DNA of 64,000 nt from Oceanospirillaceae bacterium (GTDB taxonomy: Bacteria > Pseudomonadota > Gammaproteobacteria > Pseudomonadales > Balneatricaceae). Below the pieces are notes generated by a model. That model was given only the letters and a program-made list of their open reading frames with translations, searched no databases and was not told the origin of the DNA. Shown here piece after piece: positions 1-9,418 of the stretch (position 1 is its first letter; each line of letters starts with the position of its first letter). The position numbers and the translations under genes were made by a program. The DNA lies in the NCBI GenBank assembly GCA_029938085.1, contig JAPYOS010000009.1:1-64000 (forward strand), written 5' to 3'.

Positions 1-69
1 GGGTAAATGGAAATTAGATCAAAAAAAGGGAAATAAGGCTAACAACGTGCGCCACTTACGTGGCACAGG

Positions 70-831
70 TCACTTGGTAATCTTAAGCACCCAACAAACA
101 GGCCCAGATACCGCAAACACAAGAAATGTTAGCGCCAATAGTATCGGCGGCTGCAAAGAGTAGATGGCAAACACCAACACTACAGCTAACAGAGCTACAA
201 ACGGCACCTTGCCTTTGAGATCTAAATCCTTAAAGCTATAATACTTGAAGTTACTCACCATCAAGATACCAAGCACTGCCGTGACTACGGCCACCATATA
301 ACTCAAACTCTCGCCGCCCAAGCCATAATCGACGCCAGTCCAAAGCATACCCGCCATCACACCGGCGGCTGCGGGAATCGGCAAACCAATAAAGTACTTA
401 CTGTCTGTAATTTCCAGCTGCACATTGAAACGCGCCAAACGTAATGCACCACCCGCCACATAGATAAACGCAGCCACCCAACCAAAATTGCCTAAACTTT
501 GTAACGACCAAGAAAATAACACCAAGGCTGGCGCCACACCAAAAGCCACCACATCGGCTAGACTATCGTATTCTGCGCCAAACTTACTGGAGGTATTGGT
601 TAAACGAGCCACTCGGCCATCCAGCGTATCCAAGATCATCGAGATAAAAATGGCGATAGCCGCGTTTTCAAAATTACCACTCATGCCTGAGACAACAGCG
701 TAAAAACCAGAAAATAACGATGCCGTAGTAAAGCTATTAGGTAGCAGATAGACGCCTTTAGCCGGCTTTTTAACCGCAATTTCTTCTTGCTGTTCTGGCT
801 TGCTCGGCTGCTCTGAAGGATCTTGAGTCAT
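70..831 (-). CDS. pssA: CDP-diacylglycerol--serine O-phosphatidyltransferase
   Basis: This inner-membrane enzyme makes phosphatidylserine from CDP-diacylglycerol and L-serine, the first committed step to phosphatidylethanolamine. The CDP-alcohol phosphotransferase signature is complete: Asp68, then DGRVAR at 71-76, Gly85, Asp89 and Asp93. Several hydrophobic membrane segments follow, and the N-terminal ~25 residues are polar and charged. The 253-residue length fits the multi-spanning (type II) family rather than the E. coli soluble PssA. It lies downstream of ilvI-ilvN but behind their terminator, so it probably has its own promoter in 832-894. In Pseudomonas-like genomes ilvC usually sits between ilvN and pssA; it is absent here. 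Confidence 0.95.
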   Translation of the reverse strand: MTQDPSEQPSKPEQQEEIAVKKPAKGVYLLPNSFTTASLFSGFYAVVSGMSGNFENAAIAIFISMILDTLDGRVARLTNTSSKFGAEYDSLADVVAFGVAPALVLFSWSLQSLGNFGWVAAFIYVAGGALRLARFNVQLEITDSKYFIGLPIPAAAGVMAGMLWTGVDYGLGGESLSYMVAVVTAVLGILMVSNFKYYSFKDLDLKGKVPFVALLAVVLVFAIYSLQPPILLALTFLVFAVSGPVCWVLKITK

Positions 832-894
832 GAATTTACTGCTCTATTAATGAATTAACGCTAGCTTACCATGGCTAAACCACAATACAGAAAC

Positions 895-918
895 AAAAAA
901 GGCAGCCTCAGCTGCCTT
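895..918 (-). terminator. Rho-independent terminator after ilvIN
   Basis: A hairpin with arms AAGGCAGC and GCTGCCTT around a CTCA loop is followed on the minus strand by a run of six T. It lies 17 bases after the ilvN stop. It separates ilvI-ilvN transcription from pssA. Confidence 0.85.
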
Positions 919-934
919 TTCCTTGATGCTAAAA

Positions 935-1426
935 CTAAATGCTCAGCACTTTGTCGCCCCGAGCAATGCCCGACACACCCGTACGTACCGTTTCCAATAC
1001 GTAAGTTTCACCAATGGCAGCAATAAATGCATCCAACTTGCCTTGATCACCGGTTAGCTGCACCGTGTAAATACTGCTGGATACGTCGACGATCTGACCA
1101 CGGAAGATGTCTACAGTGCGCTTTACTTCGTCGCGGTGCTGACCTGTCGCTTTAAGCTTAATCAACATCATTTCGCGCTCGATATGCTCGCCCTCAGTCA
1201 GATCCACCAACTTCACCACTTCAATCAACTTATTAAGCTGCTTGGTGATTTGCTCAATCACACGATCACTGCCCGAAGTAGTGACCGTGAGACGGGACAA
1301 AGTGGGGTCCTCTGTTGGCGCAACGTTCAAGGTTTCGATGTTGAAATTACGCTGCGAGAACAAACCTACAACCCGAGACAAGGCACCGGCTTCGTTTTCT
1401 AACAACACTGCAATAATGTGTCTCAT
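935..1426 (-). CDS. ilvN: acetolactate synthase small (regulatory) subunit
   Basis: Regulatory subunit of acetohydroxyacid synthase. It activates the large subunit and carries the valine feedback site. An N-terminal ACT domain (about residues 3-75, starting RHIIAVLLENEAGALSRVVG) is followed by the C-terminal ALS small-subunit domain. At 163 residues it matches the IlvH (AHAS III) type, so ilvH is an equally good symbol. Its start codon shares one base with the stop of ilvI, so the two subunits are probably translationally coupled at equal levels. Confidence 0.95.
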   Translation of the reverse strand: MRHIIAVLLENEAGALSRVVGLFSQRNFNIETLNVAPTEDPTLSRLTVTTSGSDRVIEQITKQLNKLIEVVKLVDLTEGEHIEREMMLIKLKATGQHRDEVKRTVDIFRGQIVDVSSSIYTVQLTGDQGKLDAFIAAIGETYVLETVRTGVSGIARGDKVLSI

Positions 1427-3147
1427 TAGGTTCTCTCCGTCTTATTCAACCACATATCACGCATCGAGGCCTTAGGCACCAACATCGGATACACGTGTTC
1501 GGTTGGATCAACGTGAATATCGAGAAATACCAATTCGTCTTTGAGGGCAAACGCCTCTTCTAGAGCTGGAATTAATTCTGCTTCTGTCTTTACAGTTATC
1601 GCCTTATGTCCATAAGCATCGGTGAGCTTATGGAAATCAGGTAATGACTGCATATAGGACTGGGAATGACGACTCTCGTAGTTCATATCCTGCCACTGGC
1701 GCACCATGCCTAGAGAGTGGTTATTTAAGCAGACAATTTTAACCGGTATGCCGTACTGGCTACAGGTGGAAAATTCTTGCAAGTTCATCTGAAAACTACC
1801 TTCACCGGTAATACAAACCACTTCGGCTTCAGGGTAGTGTAGCTTCACACCCATGGCTGCTGGAAAACCAAAACCCATGGTACCTAGGCCACCAGAGTTA
1901 ATCCAACGGTTAGGTTTATCAAACTTGTAATATTGCGCGGCAAACATCTGATGCTGACCTACGTCGGAACAAACGTATGCGTCACCCTTAGTGACTTGGT
2001 ACAGAGCCTCAACAACTTGCTGCGGCTTTAACATGCCGCCTTCGTTACGCTCGTAGCGGCCGCCATGGCGCTCGCGCCATTGATCAATTTGACTCCACCA
2101 ACTGGATATCGCATCTGCATCAGGCTGCTTGCCGCTCTTCGCTAATAGTGCCAACATTTCTATCAGCACACTTTTGGCTGGGCCAACAATCGGCACGTCT
2201 GCAGCAATGGTTTTAGAGATGGATGACGGGTCGATATCAATATGAATAATCTTAGCCGTTGGGCAGAATTTTTCTGTGGCATTAGTTACGCGGTCGTCAA
2301 AACGCGCACCGATGCTCAAGATCAAGTCTGAACTATGCAACGCCATGTTCGCTTCGTAGCTGCCGTGCATACCCGGCATACCCAACCACTGCCTGTCGGT
2401 TGAAGGATAACCACCCAAGCCCATCAATGTATTACTTACTGGGAAGTTTAGGGTTTTGGCCAACTCAGTAGCTTCGGCTGTGGCTTTACCACCTACAGCA
2501 CCGCCACCCACAAGAATCACTGGGCGACGAGCGGCCAGCAACAATTCAACCGCCTTCTTAATTTGACCACTGTGACCACGAGTCGCAGGATTATATGAGC
2601 GCATTGACACAGTTTCGGGGTAACTATATTCAAACTTATCAGTTGGCGTGGTCATATCCTTAGGGATGTCGATAACCACAGGCCCGGGACGACCGCTGCT
2701 GGCGATATAGAAGGCTTTTTTAATAAGACCCGGAATTTCTGAAGGATGCTTAACCGCAAAGTTATGTTTAACCACTGGACGAGAAACACCCATCATATCG
2801 GTTTCTTGGAACGCATCTTCGCCAATCAAAGTACTGGGTACCTGACCACAAATCACCACCATTGGAATAGAATCCATAAAGGCGGTAGCAATACCGGTGA
2901 CTGCGTTGGTAGCCCCTGGGCCAGACGTCACTAACACCACACCAGGCTTACCAGATGCACGCGCATAAGCGTCGGCCATATGGGTAGCCGCTTGTTCGTG
3001 ACGAACTAGAATGTGTTTTACTTGCTCTTGTTGAGCCAAGGCATCGTATATATGTAATACAGAGCCACCGGGGTAGCCGTATATATATTCTATTTTTTGA
3101 TCCTGTAAACTACGGATCACCATTTCTGCGCCGGAAAGCATTTCCAC
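1426..3147 (-). CDS. ilvI: acetolactate synthase large (catalytic) subunit
   Basis: Thiamine-diphosphate and FAD enzyme that condenses two pyruvates, or pyruvate and 2-oxobutyrate, in valine, leucine and isoleucine synthesis. The opening [10 protein letters not shown] and the YGYPGG motif fit the IlvI type. His50-Glu51 includes the Glu that activates the cofactor. The central FAD/dehydrogenase-like and C-terminal TPP domains are intact. The TPP/Mg motif, usually GDGS, reads GEGS here (Glu449, codon GAA at 1801-1803). From memory the same variant occurs in Pseudomonas-type IlvI, so I do not treat it as inactivating. It is first in an operon with ilvN. Confidence 0.96.
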   Translation of the reverse strand: MEMLSGAEMVIRSLQDQKIEYIYGYPGGSVLHIYDALAQQEQVKHILVRHEQAATHMADAYARASGKPGVVLVTSGPGATNAVTGIATAFMDSIPMVVICGQVPSTLIGEDAFQETDMMGVSRPVVKHNFAVKHPSEIPGLIKKAFYIASSGRPGPVVIDIPKDMTTPTDKFEYSYPETVSMRSYNPATRGHSGQIKKAVELLLAARRPVILVGGGAVGGKATAEATELAKTLNFPVSNTLMGLGGYPSTDRQWLGMPGMHGSYEANMALHSSDLILSIGARFDDRVTNATEKFCPTAKIIHIDIDPSSISKTIAADVPIVGPAKSVLIEMLALLAKSGKQPDADAISSWWSQIDQWRERHGGRYERNEGGMLKPQQVVEALYQVTKGDAYVCSDVGQHQMFAAQYYKFDKPNRWINSGGLGTMGFGFPAAMGVKLHYPEAEVVCITGEGSFQMNLQEFSTCSQYGIPVKIVCLNNHSLGMVRQWQDMNYESRHSQSYMQSLPDFHKLTDAYGHKAITVKTEAELIPALEEAFALKDELVFLDIHVDPTEHVYPMLVPKASMRDMWLNKTERT

Positions 3148-3586
3148 TGTAATATCCTCTCGCCGTACTTTAAAAGCAGCGGCCGTTATTTTTTGTCTGA
3201 GACTTTTCTCATGTAACCATCGATGGTTTGCGGGCAGCGCTTGTAGCCAGACCGCAATATCGTGTAGGCGCGAATGCGCCTAAAGTGGTGACGCTCAAAG
3301 CTCCAGCATTGTCGGGTTGCAACGTGCGTAGAACTCAGGGCAGACAAGCGAAAGGGTACTGCTTACCGTATCACAAACGCCAGGGATCACCTGAGCGACA
3401 TGTGCATCAACCTAAAGAAATAATTTTCACACGCCAAGGCCCTTAATTCAAGGGCTTAGACGTAAATCAGGGACGAATATACTAACTATTTGAGTAAATT
3501 ATTGACCACTTTTTCAAACCCGATTCGAAGGTTTGGTGTTATAGTGACCAGCATATAGCAAAACGTTTTTAGTTTGAGGGTACCCC
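3148..3586. promoter_or_regulatory. 439-base gap: ilvI leader region and orf88 upstream region
   Basis: No convincing gene lies in this gap. On the minus strand a possible -10 (TATATT, 3476-3481) would give an ilvI leader of about 320 nt. That leader contains an imperfect GCCCTT/AAGGGC hairpin (3439-3455), a perfect 7-bp hairpin TAGGCGC-GAAT-GCGCCTA (3265-3282) and a perfect 14-bp palindrome AACCATCGATGGTT (3215-3228). A tiny [11 protein letters not shown], precedes ilvI; it has no run of branched-chain codons, so it is not an obvious attenuator peptide. Close to orf88, CAAACC-N9-GGTTTG (3515-3535) is an inverted repeat. No tRNA is present. Confidence 0.5.
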
Positions 3587-3853
3587 ATGTCTAGTTTAGA
3601 GTTACGAAACCGCGATCGCATCATTGAAGAGCTGCGAATTTTTCTTAAAAAAATCTTGGTAGAGCCAGAGATTATTCCACAATCTCTAGCCATTACTCGT
3701 GAATTGATTGACGAAGACAATGCCAACCAAAAAATAGCTCAAAGGATTTCAGACTCTACTAACGTAAAGATTCCCGCTGAACATAGCGATGCCGACAAGT
3801 TGTTTTTGGAAGCCTTGCGCGAAGTCGTACGTGATGAGAAAGCCATGTATTGA
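3587..3853 (+). CDS. uncharacterised 88-residue protein
   Basis: I do not recognise this protein. It is small and highly charged, with no signal peptide, membrane segment or cysteine. It looks mostly helical: an Arg/Glu-rich first third (RNRDRIIEELRIFL) and an acidic C-terminal helix ending REVVRDEKAMY. The start is ATG at 3587 behind a GAGGGT-like Shine-Dalgarno (about 3577-3582). It is the only plus-strand gene in the first 8 kb and converges on clpB, with a hairpin between them. Its isolated position, clear ribosome site and coding-like composition argue that it is real. Its function is unknown. Confidence 0.7.
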   Translation: MSSLELRNRDRIIEELRIFLKKILVEPEIIPQSLAITRELIDEDNANQKIAQRISDSTNVKIPAEHSDADKLFLEALREVVRDEKAMY

Positions 3854-3870
3854 TGGCAACCATCTAGCCT

Positions 3871-3900
3871 AGCCGAGGCATGTTAGCCCCCCTCGGCTTT
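3871..3900. terminator. hairpin between orf88 and clpB
   Basis: Perfect 8-bp arms AGCCGAGG (3871-3878) and CCTCGGCT (3891-3898) around a 12-nt loop lie between the two convergent stop codons. Only a short T run follows on the plus strand. It is probably a terminator for orf88, and possibly acts both ways. Confidence 0.55.
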
Positions 3901-3923
3901 CGCTATAGGCGACAAACACGAAG

Positions 3924-6509
3924 CTAGTGCTTGTCTGCCACGCCAAACGTGAGTTTGGTATCATCAACATCACAAAGTATGATCTGCCCCGGCACATAAT
4001 GACCAGCCAACAACTCCTGCGCTAATGGGTTCTCCAAATTGCGCTGAATCGCTCGCTTAAGCGGCCTTGCGCCATAGACCGGATCAAACCCTTCTTCTAC
4101 CAACAAGTCTTTCGCGGCATCCGTGAGTTGCAAACTCAAATCATGCTCTCCTAGACGATCTTGCAAACGCAACAACTGAATGTCGGCAATTTGTCTAACG
4201 TGATCCTTACCTAATGGGTGAAACACCACCAGCTCATCGATACGGTTAAGTAATTCCGGCCTAAAATACGCACCAACAATGTCCAACACCTGTGTACGCA
4301 TTGCCTCATACTGGCTTTCATCGGTCATGGTTTGAATAACATCAGACCCCATATTAGAGGTCATGACAATCACCGTATTACGAAAATCCACCGTCCGGCC
4401 TTGGCCATCGGTTAGTCTGCCATCTTCCAATACTTGTAACAAAATATTGAATACGTCTGGGTGCGCTTTTTCCACTTCGTCCAACAGCAAAACGGCATAA
4501 GGACGGCGGCGAACGGCTTCAGTTAGATAGCCTCCTTCTTCGTACCCCACATAACCCGGTGGTGCGCCTATCAACCGAGCTACGGAATGCTTTTCCATAA
4601 ACTCAGACATATCGATACGTACCATGGCTTCTTCTGTATCAAACAAAAAGGTAGCCAAAGACTTGCACAGCTCTGTTTTACCCACACCCGTTGGCCCGAG
4701 GAACAAAAACGAACCGTTTGGACGGTTAGGATCTGCCAAACCAGACCGCGAACGACGCACCGCATTGGAAACGCAAGACACCGCTTCGGCCTGGCCAATG
4801 ACTTGATCATGCAATACCGCTTCCATGTTAAGAAGCTTCTCGCGCTCGCCTGCTAACATACGGCTGACGGGAATACCGGTCCACATACTGACCACTTCGG
4901 CAATTTCTTCTTCGCCGACTTTGCTACGTAATAAGGTGGTTTCTACATCTTCAGCTTCATGGGCCGCTTCTAATTGTTTTTCTAAATCAGGAATACGGCC
5001 ATACTGCAGTTCAGACATGCGGCCTAAATCACTATTACGGCGAGCAACTTCGAGCTCTTGTCGAGCCAGCTCTAAGTCTTCTTTAAATTGCTGAACCCCA
5101 TATACCGAGGCTTTTTCTGCCTTCCAAATTTCCAGTAAATCAGCAAATTCTTTTTCGGTTTGAGCCAGCTCGCGCTGCAAATCTTCTAATCGCGCTGCAG
5201 CGGCTTTGTCTTTTTCTTTGCTCAAGGCTTGTTGTTCAATTTTTAGCTGAATCACATGCCGCTCTAGCTTGTCCATCACTTCGGGCTTAGAGTCCATTTC
5301 CATACGGATACGGCTGCCTGCCTCATCAATCAAATCAATGGCTTTGTCAGGCAACTGGCGGTCAGTAATATAGCGTTGTGACAAGCGTGCCGCAGCGATA
5401 ATGGCAGAATCGGTAATATCCACACCATGGTGTAATTCGTAGCGTTCTTTCAAACCACGTAAAATGGCAATGGTTGCTTGCTCTGTCGGCTCTCCTACAA
5501 ACACCTTTTGAAAACGACGTTCTAGGGCTGCGTCTTTTTCAATATACTTACGGTATTCATCTAGTGTGGTAGCACCCAAACAATGTAACTCGCCACGCGC
5601 TAGGGCAGGTTTAAGCATATTGCCCGCATCCATTGCGCCTTCGCCTTTACCCGCGCCCACCATGGTATGAATTTCGTCGATAAACAAAATCACATTGCCG
5701 TCTTGTTTACTCAGTTCATTCAATACACTTTTGAGGCGCTCCTCAAATTCGCCACGGAACTTAGCTCCCGCAATCAAGGCGCCCATATCCAATGACAAGA
5801 CTTGTTTCCCCAACAGGCCTTCGGGTACTTCGCCATTCACAATACGCTGCGCCAACCCTTCTACGATGGCGGTTTTACCCACGCCAGGTTCGCCGATCAT
5901 TACTGGGTTATTTTTAGTGCGGCGCTGTAACACCTGAATAGCTCGGCGGATTTCATCATCTCGGCCAATCACGGGGTCTAACTTACCCTGTTCTGCACGT
6001 TGCGTAAGATCAATGGTGAATTTATCTAACGCTTGTCGCTCTTCTTCTGCGCCTTGGCTGTTGATTTTGTCGCCACCGCGTAACTTATCAATGGCTTGAG
6101 TTAGCTTGTCGGTTTTTACGTCCGACTTACGCAGTAAGTCGCCCACACCACTGGTATCTTTAACCAGCGCTACGATTAGTTGCTCGCTCGAAATGAATTG
6201 GTCGCCTAATTTTCCTGCAGCTTTTTCTGCCACATTAAATAGACGCGCCAAACCATTGCCAAAATGCACATCACCGCTATCGTTAGCCACCTTGGCCATG
6301 TTGTTTAGTCGCTGGCTGAGTTTAGTTTGCAACATGGGCATATCTGCCCCCGCCTGAACTAACAAGGATTGTGCCGAACCACCTTGCTGCTGCAACAATG
6401 CACTGAGCATATGCTCTGGTTCTATAAATTGATGGTCCAATGAAAGGGCCAAAGATTGGGCTTCGCCTATCGCTTCTTGTAAACGGCTGGTGAGTTTTTC
6501 AAAACGCAT
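3924..6509 (-). CDS. clpB: ATP-dependent disaggregase ClpB
   Basis: Hexameric AAA+ chaperone that threads aggregated proteins through its pore together with DnaK. The order is the Clp N domain (1-~145), NBD1 with Walker A GEPGVGKT near residue 206, the long coiled-coil middle domain (~410-525) that docks DnaK, NBD2 with Walker A GPTGVGKT near 606, and a C-terminal small domain. At 861 residues it is the normal length. The internal Met start of the short ClpB form was not resolved. It has its own heat-shock promoter (6591-6616) downstream of pgeF, so it is expected to be induced separately from the rluD-pgeF pair. Confidence 0.97.
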   Translation of the reverse strand: MRFEKLTSRLQEAIGEAQSLALSLDHQFIEPEHMLSALLQQQGGSAQSLLVQAGADMPMLQTKLSQRLNNMAKVANDSGDVHFGNGLARLFNVAEKAAGKLGDQFISSEQLIVALVKDTSGVGDLLRKSDVKTDKLTQAIDKLRGGDKINSQGAEEERQALDKFTIDLTQRAEQGKLDPVIGRDDEIRRAIQVLQRRTKNNPVMIGEPGVGKTAIVEGLAQRIVNGEVPEGLLGKQVLSLDMGALIAGAKFRGEFEERLKSVLNELSKQDGNVILFIDEIHTMVGAGKGEGAMDAGNMLKPALARGELHCLGATTLDEYRKYIEKDAALERRFQKVFVGEPTEQATIAILRGLKERYELHHGVDITDSAIIAAARLSQRYITDRQLPDKAIDLIDEAGSRIRMEMDSKPEVMDKLERHVIQLKIEQQALSKEKDKAAAARLEDLQRELAQTEKEFADLLEIWKAEKASVYGVQQFKEDLELARQELEVARRNSDLGRMSELQYGRIPDLEKQLEAAHEAEDVETTLLRSKVGEEEIAEVVSMWTGIPVSRMLAGEREKLLNMEAVLHDQVIGQAEAVSCVSNAVRRSRSGLADPNRPNGSFLFLGPTGVGKTELCKSLATFLFDTEEAMVRIDMSEFMEKHSVARLIGAPPGYVGYEEGGYLTEAVRRRPYAVLLLDEVEKAHPDVFNILLQVLEDGRLTDGQGRTVDFRNTVIVMTSNMGSDVIQTMTDESQYEAMRTQVLDIVGAYFRPELLNRIDELVVFHPLGKDHVRQIADIQLLRLQDRLGEHDLSLQLTDAAKDLLVEEGFDPVYGARPLKRAIQRNLENPLAQELLAGHYVPGQIILCDVDDTKLTFGVADKH

Positions 6510-6590
6510 GATATAACCTCAATAATACCCGTCAGTGCTTTTCAGAAAAGTCTAAATAAGGTGACGAGGTGATTAACTTGTGGTTTATTT

Positions 6591-6616
6591 ATGGGGTCGC
6601 GGGCAGCAACTTCAAG
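6591..6616 (-). promoter_or_regulatory. sigma-32 heat-shock promoter of clpB
   Basis: On the minus strand, CTTGAA (6611-6616) is followed after 14 bases by CCCCAT (6591-6596), matching the sigma-32 consensus and spacing. It lies about 80 bases upstream of the clpB ATG and outside pgeF. Confidence 0.85.
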
Positions 6617-6665
6617 AGCAGGCCATACCCACATTAGACAATCGAAATACGCCACTACAATTCGT

Positions 6666-7424
6666 CTAATCGAGCCAAATTACACTAGCCATGCGGCCAC
6701 TTGCGGAATCACGACGGTGGGAGTAGAAGTGTTGAGGGTCGGATACTGTGCAATATTGGCCCCCGTATATTTGCGTTACGCCCAACTGATTCAACTGTGC
6801 GCGCGCAATGGCATACAGGTTACCTAACCATTTTTTGGGGTGACCGTTCATTGGCTTGAATTCTGTAGATGTCGCCAATGGATCAACACCAAAGGCGCGC
6901 AACACATCAACACCCACCTCAAAGGCTTTTGGGCCGATAGCTGGACCAAGCCATGCCATGACTTGTGATGGCTCATCAAATTGGGCGACTGCTTTACCGA
7001 CGATGCCATTGGCTAAACCTTGCCAACCAGCGTGCACTGCCGCTACTTGAGTGCCACCAACATCACATAACAGCACCGGCAAACAATCTGCAGTCATCAC
7101 TACACAAGGCCAATTTTTGGTTTGCGTAGTGCTGCCGTCGCAATCATATAAGCCTGCAGGTGCGGGCAATTTTAATAGATCAGTCGAATGGGTTTGATTG
7201 ATCCAAAACGGCGGGCGTTCAAGACCAAGGTCCTGCTGTAGCTGTAAGCGATGCCGCAATACCCTCGCTGGGTCATCACCGACATGGAGCGCGAGGTTAA
7301 ACCCTGCTAAACCCTTTTCCAGCTCGCTGCCGCCTAAGTACCGGCAGGTTGAAACTGCGTGAACATTTGCAGGTGCGGGCCAGTCGGGTTGCAAATATCG
7401 CGAAGGCTGGCCCTTATCATTCAC
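6666..7424 (-). CDS. pgeF: laccase-domain purine nucleoside / muropeptide-editing protein (YfiH family)
   Basis: Member of the YfiH/PgeF (DUF152) family. Members have been described as polyphenol oxidases, as purine nucleoside phosphorylase/adenosine deaminase enzymes, and in E. coli as an editor that keeps wrong amino acids out of peptidoglycan precursors. The metal-site residues are visible: His79 in NQTHS, Cys114 in TADC and His131 in VHAGW. The 252-residue length is usual. The start ATG shares one base with the rluD stop, so the two genes are coupled. The rluD-pgeF-clpB order is common in gammaproteobacteria. The exact physiological substrate cannot be decided from sequence. Confidence 0.9.
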   Translation of the reverse strand: MNDKGQPSRYLQPDWPAPANVHAVSTCRYLGGSELEKGLAGFNLALHVGDDPARVLRHRLQLQQDLGLERPPFWINQTHSTDLLKLPAPAGLYDCDGSTTQTKNWPCVVMTADCLPVLLCDVGGTQVAAVHAGWQGLANGIVGKAVAQFDEPSQVMAWLGPAIGPKAFEVGVDVLRAFGVDPLATSTEFKPMNGHPKKWLGNLYAIARAQLNQLGVTQIYGGQYCTVSDPQHFYSHRRDSASGRMASVIWLD

Positions 7425-8395
7425 TAGAAGCGTGATTCTGGGTTAAGTTTGGTATCAACGTTGAGCTGCTTCAATAGGCCGAGCATGTCGTCTGGCAAGT
7501 CAACTTCCCACTCCATGTCTTCATGGGTAATCGGATGCATGAGCTCCAAACGCTTAGCGTGTAATGCTTGACGCTTAAAACCCCTCAAAGCTTCTAAGAA
7601 GTCTTCATCACAGCCCTTAGGTAACCGTTGGCGACCACCGTATAGCGGGTCACCCTGTAGCGGGTAATTAACGTGAGTCATGTGTACCCGGATTTGGTGA
7701 GTACGGCCCGTTTCTAGCTTCAAACGAATATGAGTGTGAGCGCGGAAACGTCGCAAAACACGATAGTGGGTAATGGCTTCTTTACCCATAGCAGACACTG
7801 CCATTTTTAAACGGTTACGGCTATGACGACCCATTGGCTCATCAACGGTTCCACCTCCGGTAAGCACACCTTTAACCACCGCCTCATATTCACGGCCCAT
7901 GCTGCGGTCTTGAAGCTGAGCCACTAGCGCAGTTTGTGCTGGAATGGTTTTTGCCACTACCATCAAACCGGTGGTGTCTTTGTCCAATCGGTGCACAATA
8001 CCTGCACGGGGCACACCATTAAGCTGTGGGCAGTGGTGTAACAATGCATTTAGCAACGTACCACCATGGTGACCCGCAGCGGGGTGTACCACCAAACCTG
8101 CAGCTTTATTGATGAGTAATATATGATCATCTTCATACACGATGTCTATATCAATTGGTTCTGGCTGCCAACGTTCTTGGATTTCAATTTTGCAATCTAG
8201 CGTGATTTTCTCACCACCATAGAGCTTTTCTCGTGGGCGTAGTTGCTCACCGTTGACCAGAATGTCGCCTTCTTCGATCCACTTTTTTAAGCGTGAGCGG
8301 GAATATTCAGAAAAGGCTAAAGCGGCGATTTGATCGACGCGCATGCCGGCCCATTCTGGGTCGACTTGGGCTTGGAGCGAAATTGTTTCGTGCAT
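7424..8395 (-). CDS. rluD: 23S rRNA pseudouridine synthase RluD
   Basis: Makes the three pseudouridines in helix 69 of 23S rRNA (positions 1911, 1915 and 1917 in E. coli), needed for normal subunit joining. An N-terminal S4 RNA-binding domain (about 15-70) precedes the pseudouridine synthase domain, whose catalytic motif HRLDKDTTG contains Asp138. The 323-residue length is typical. It is divergent from bamD, as in E. coli and Pseudomonas, with the two promoters in the 154-base gap between them. Confidence 0.95.
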   Translation of the reverse strand: MHETISLQAQVDPEWAGMRVDQIAALAFSEYSRSRLKKWIEEGDILVNGEQLRPREKLYGGEKITLDCKIEIQERWQPEPIDIDIVYEDDHILLINKAAGLVVHPAAGHHGGTLLNALLHHCPQLNGVPRAGIVHRLDKDTTGLMVVAKTIPAQTALVAQLQDRSMGREYEAVVKGVLTGGGTVDEPMGRHSRNRLKMAVSAMGKEAITHYRVLRRFRAHTHIRLKLETGRTHQIRVHMTHVNYPLQGDPLYGGRQRLPKGCDEDFLEALRGFKRQALHAKRLELMHPITHEDMEWEVDLPDDMLGLLKQLNVDTKLNPESRF

Positions 8396-8488
8396 TATAG
8401 ATATCGTTTGTGAGCAATCGTTGGCGCAAGCAGAGCTGGCATATTAAACTAGGGCTCATTGTACAGCATTTACCCCGATGATAGACAA

Positions 8489-8517
8489 TTACCCTCTGCG
8501 GAAGACAATGATATACT
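8489..8517 (+). promoter_or_regulatory. probable sigma-70 promoter of bamD
   Basis: TTACCC (8489-8494), a 17-base spacer and TATACT (8512-8517) lie 32 bases before the ATG at 8550. This promoter falls inside the longest possible bamD reading frame, which supports the shorter start. Confidence 0.5.
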
Positions 8518-8549
8518 CAACTCTCTTTGCAACAGGCGATCTACCCACT

Positions 8550-9404
8550 ATGCAACACACCCACACTACCCGTTCCTTTCAAGTCATTGGACTTTTACTC
8601 GCTGGTTTAATACTTGGCGCCTGCTCCAGCAACAGTAAAGAGCCAGTGATCGAAGAAGTTAAGCCAGAAGCCGAACTTTATACAAGCGCCATGAATAAAC
8701 TCGAAGGCGGCAACTACCGCCCTGCCATAGAGGATTTGGAAGCGCTGGAAGCACGCTACCCCTACGGGCGTCATTCACAACAAGCACAACTTGAGTTGGT
8801 GTATGCCTACTACCGCAGCAGCCAACCTGCTGCAGCCAAAGCCGCCGCGGCGCGGTTTATACGCTTACACCCCGATCATGAACACGTTGATTATGCATAC
8901 TACCTAAAAGGCTTAACCGCATTTGAAGAAAACAAAGGTGCCTTTGACCAATACCTTGGTACCGACAAAGCCAAAAAAGATCCTGGCGCAGCTAGAGACT
9001 CCTTTGCCGACTTTGCAACCTTGTTAGAACGCTTCCCGACCAGCCAATACGCACCAGATTCCCGCGTGCGTATGGTGTACTTACGTAACTTGCTCGCCAA
9101 ACATGAAATCCACGTCGCCAACTATTACATTTCTCGTAACGCCTGGTTAGCCGCAGCCAACCGTGCCAAGTATGTGGTTGAAAATTACCAACTCACGCCT
9201 TCGGTTGAAACGGCTTTGGGCATTATGGTAACAGCGTATGGAGAACTCGGCTTACAGGACAATGCCGATAACGCCCAGCGAGTATTAGACGCCAACTATG
9301 GCGCCGCGACCGACACAGCGACAATGCCTGTAGCCGAAGAACAGCAAGCCGACGCCAAGCCCCGCTCTTGGTTTAGCCGCTTAACCTTTGGTTTATTTGA
9401 CTAA
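8550..9404 (+). CDS. bamD: outer-membrane assembly lipoprotein BamD
   Basis: Essential lipoprotein of the Bam complex that folds beta-barrel proteins into the outer membrane; it contacts BamA and BamC/E. From the ATG at 8550 there is a lipoprotein signal with lipobox LGAC, giving Cys25 as the acylated residue. TPR repeats follow (about residues 45-245). The C-terminal ~30 residues are low-complexity. An in-frame ATG at 8478 exists but would put 24 polar residues before the signal peptide and start upstream of the likely promoter. The 284-residue length is somewhat longer than E. coli BamD because of the tail. Confidence 0.93.
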   Translation: MQHTHTTRSFQVIGLLLAGLILGACSSNSKEPVIEEVKPEAELYTSAMNKLEGGNYRPAIEDLEALEARYPYGRHSQQAQLELVYAYYRSSQPAAAKAAAARFIRLHPDHEHVDYAYYLKGLTAFEENKGAFDQYLGTDKAKKDPGAARDSFADFATLLERFPTSQYAPDSRVRMVYLRNLLAKHEIHVANYYISRNAWLAAANRAKYVVENYQLTPSVETALGIMVTAYGELGLQDNADNAQRVLDANYGAATDTATMPVAEEQQADAKPRSWFSRLTFGLFD

Positions 9405-9418
9405 TTAAAGCCCTAACT

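Noticed and set aside
1-69. Imperfect GTGCCAC-type hairpin after pssA
   Set aside because: The T run is about 20 bases away from the stem, so I cannot support a terminator.
1801-1803. GEG instead of GDG in the TPP motif of IlvI
   Set aside because: A conservative change that I recall from Pseudomonas-type IlvI; the rest of the enzyme is intact, so it is not evidence of loss of function.
3228-3446. 72-residue plus-strand frame in the ilvI leader
   Set aside because: No Shine-Dalgarno, unusual composition and no recognisable domain; it crosses the palindromes of the leader.
8478-8549. Longer bamD N-terminus
   Set aside because: It would precede the lipoprotein signal with polar residues and start upstream of the probable promoter at 8489-8517.
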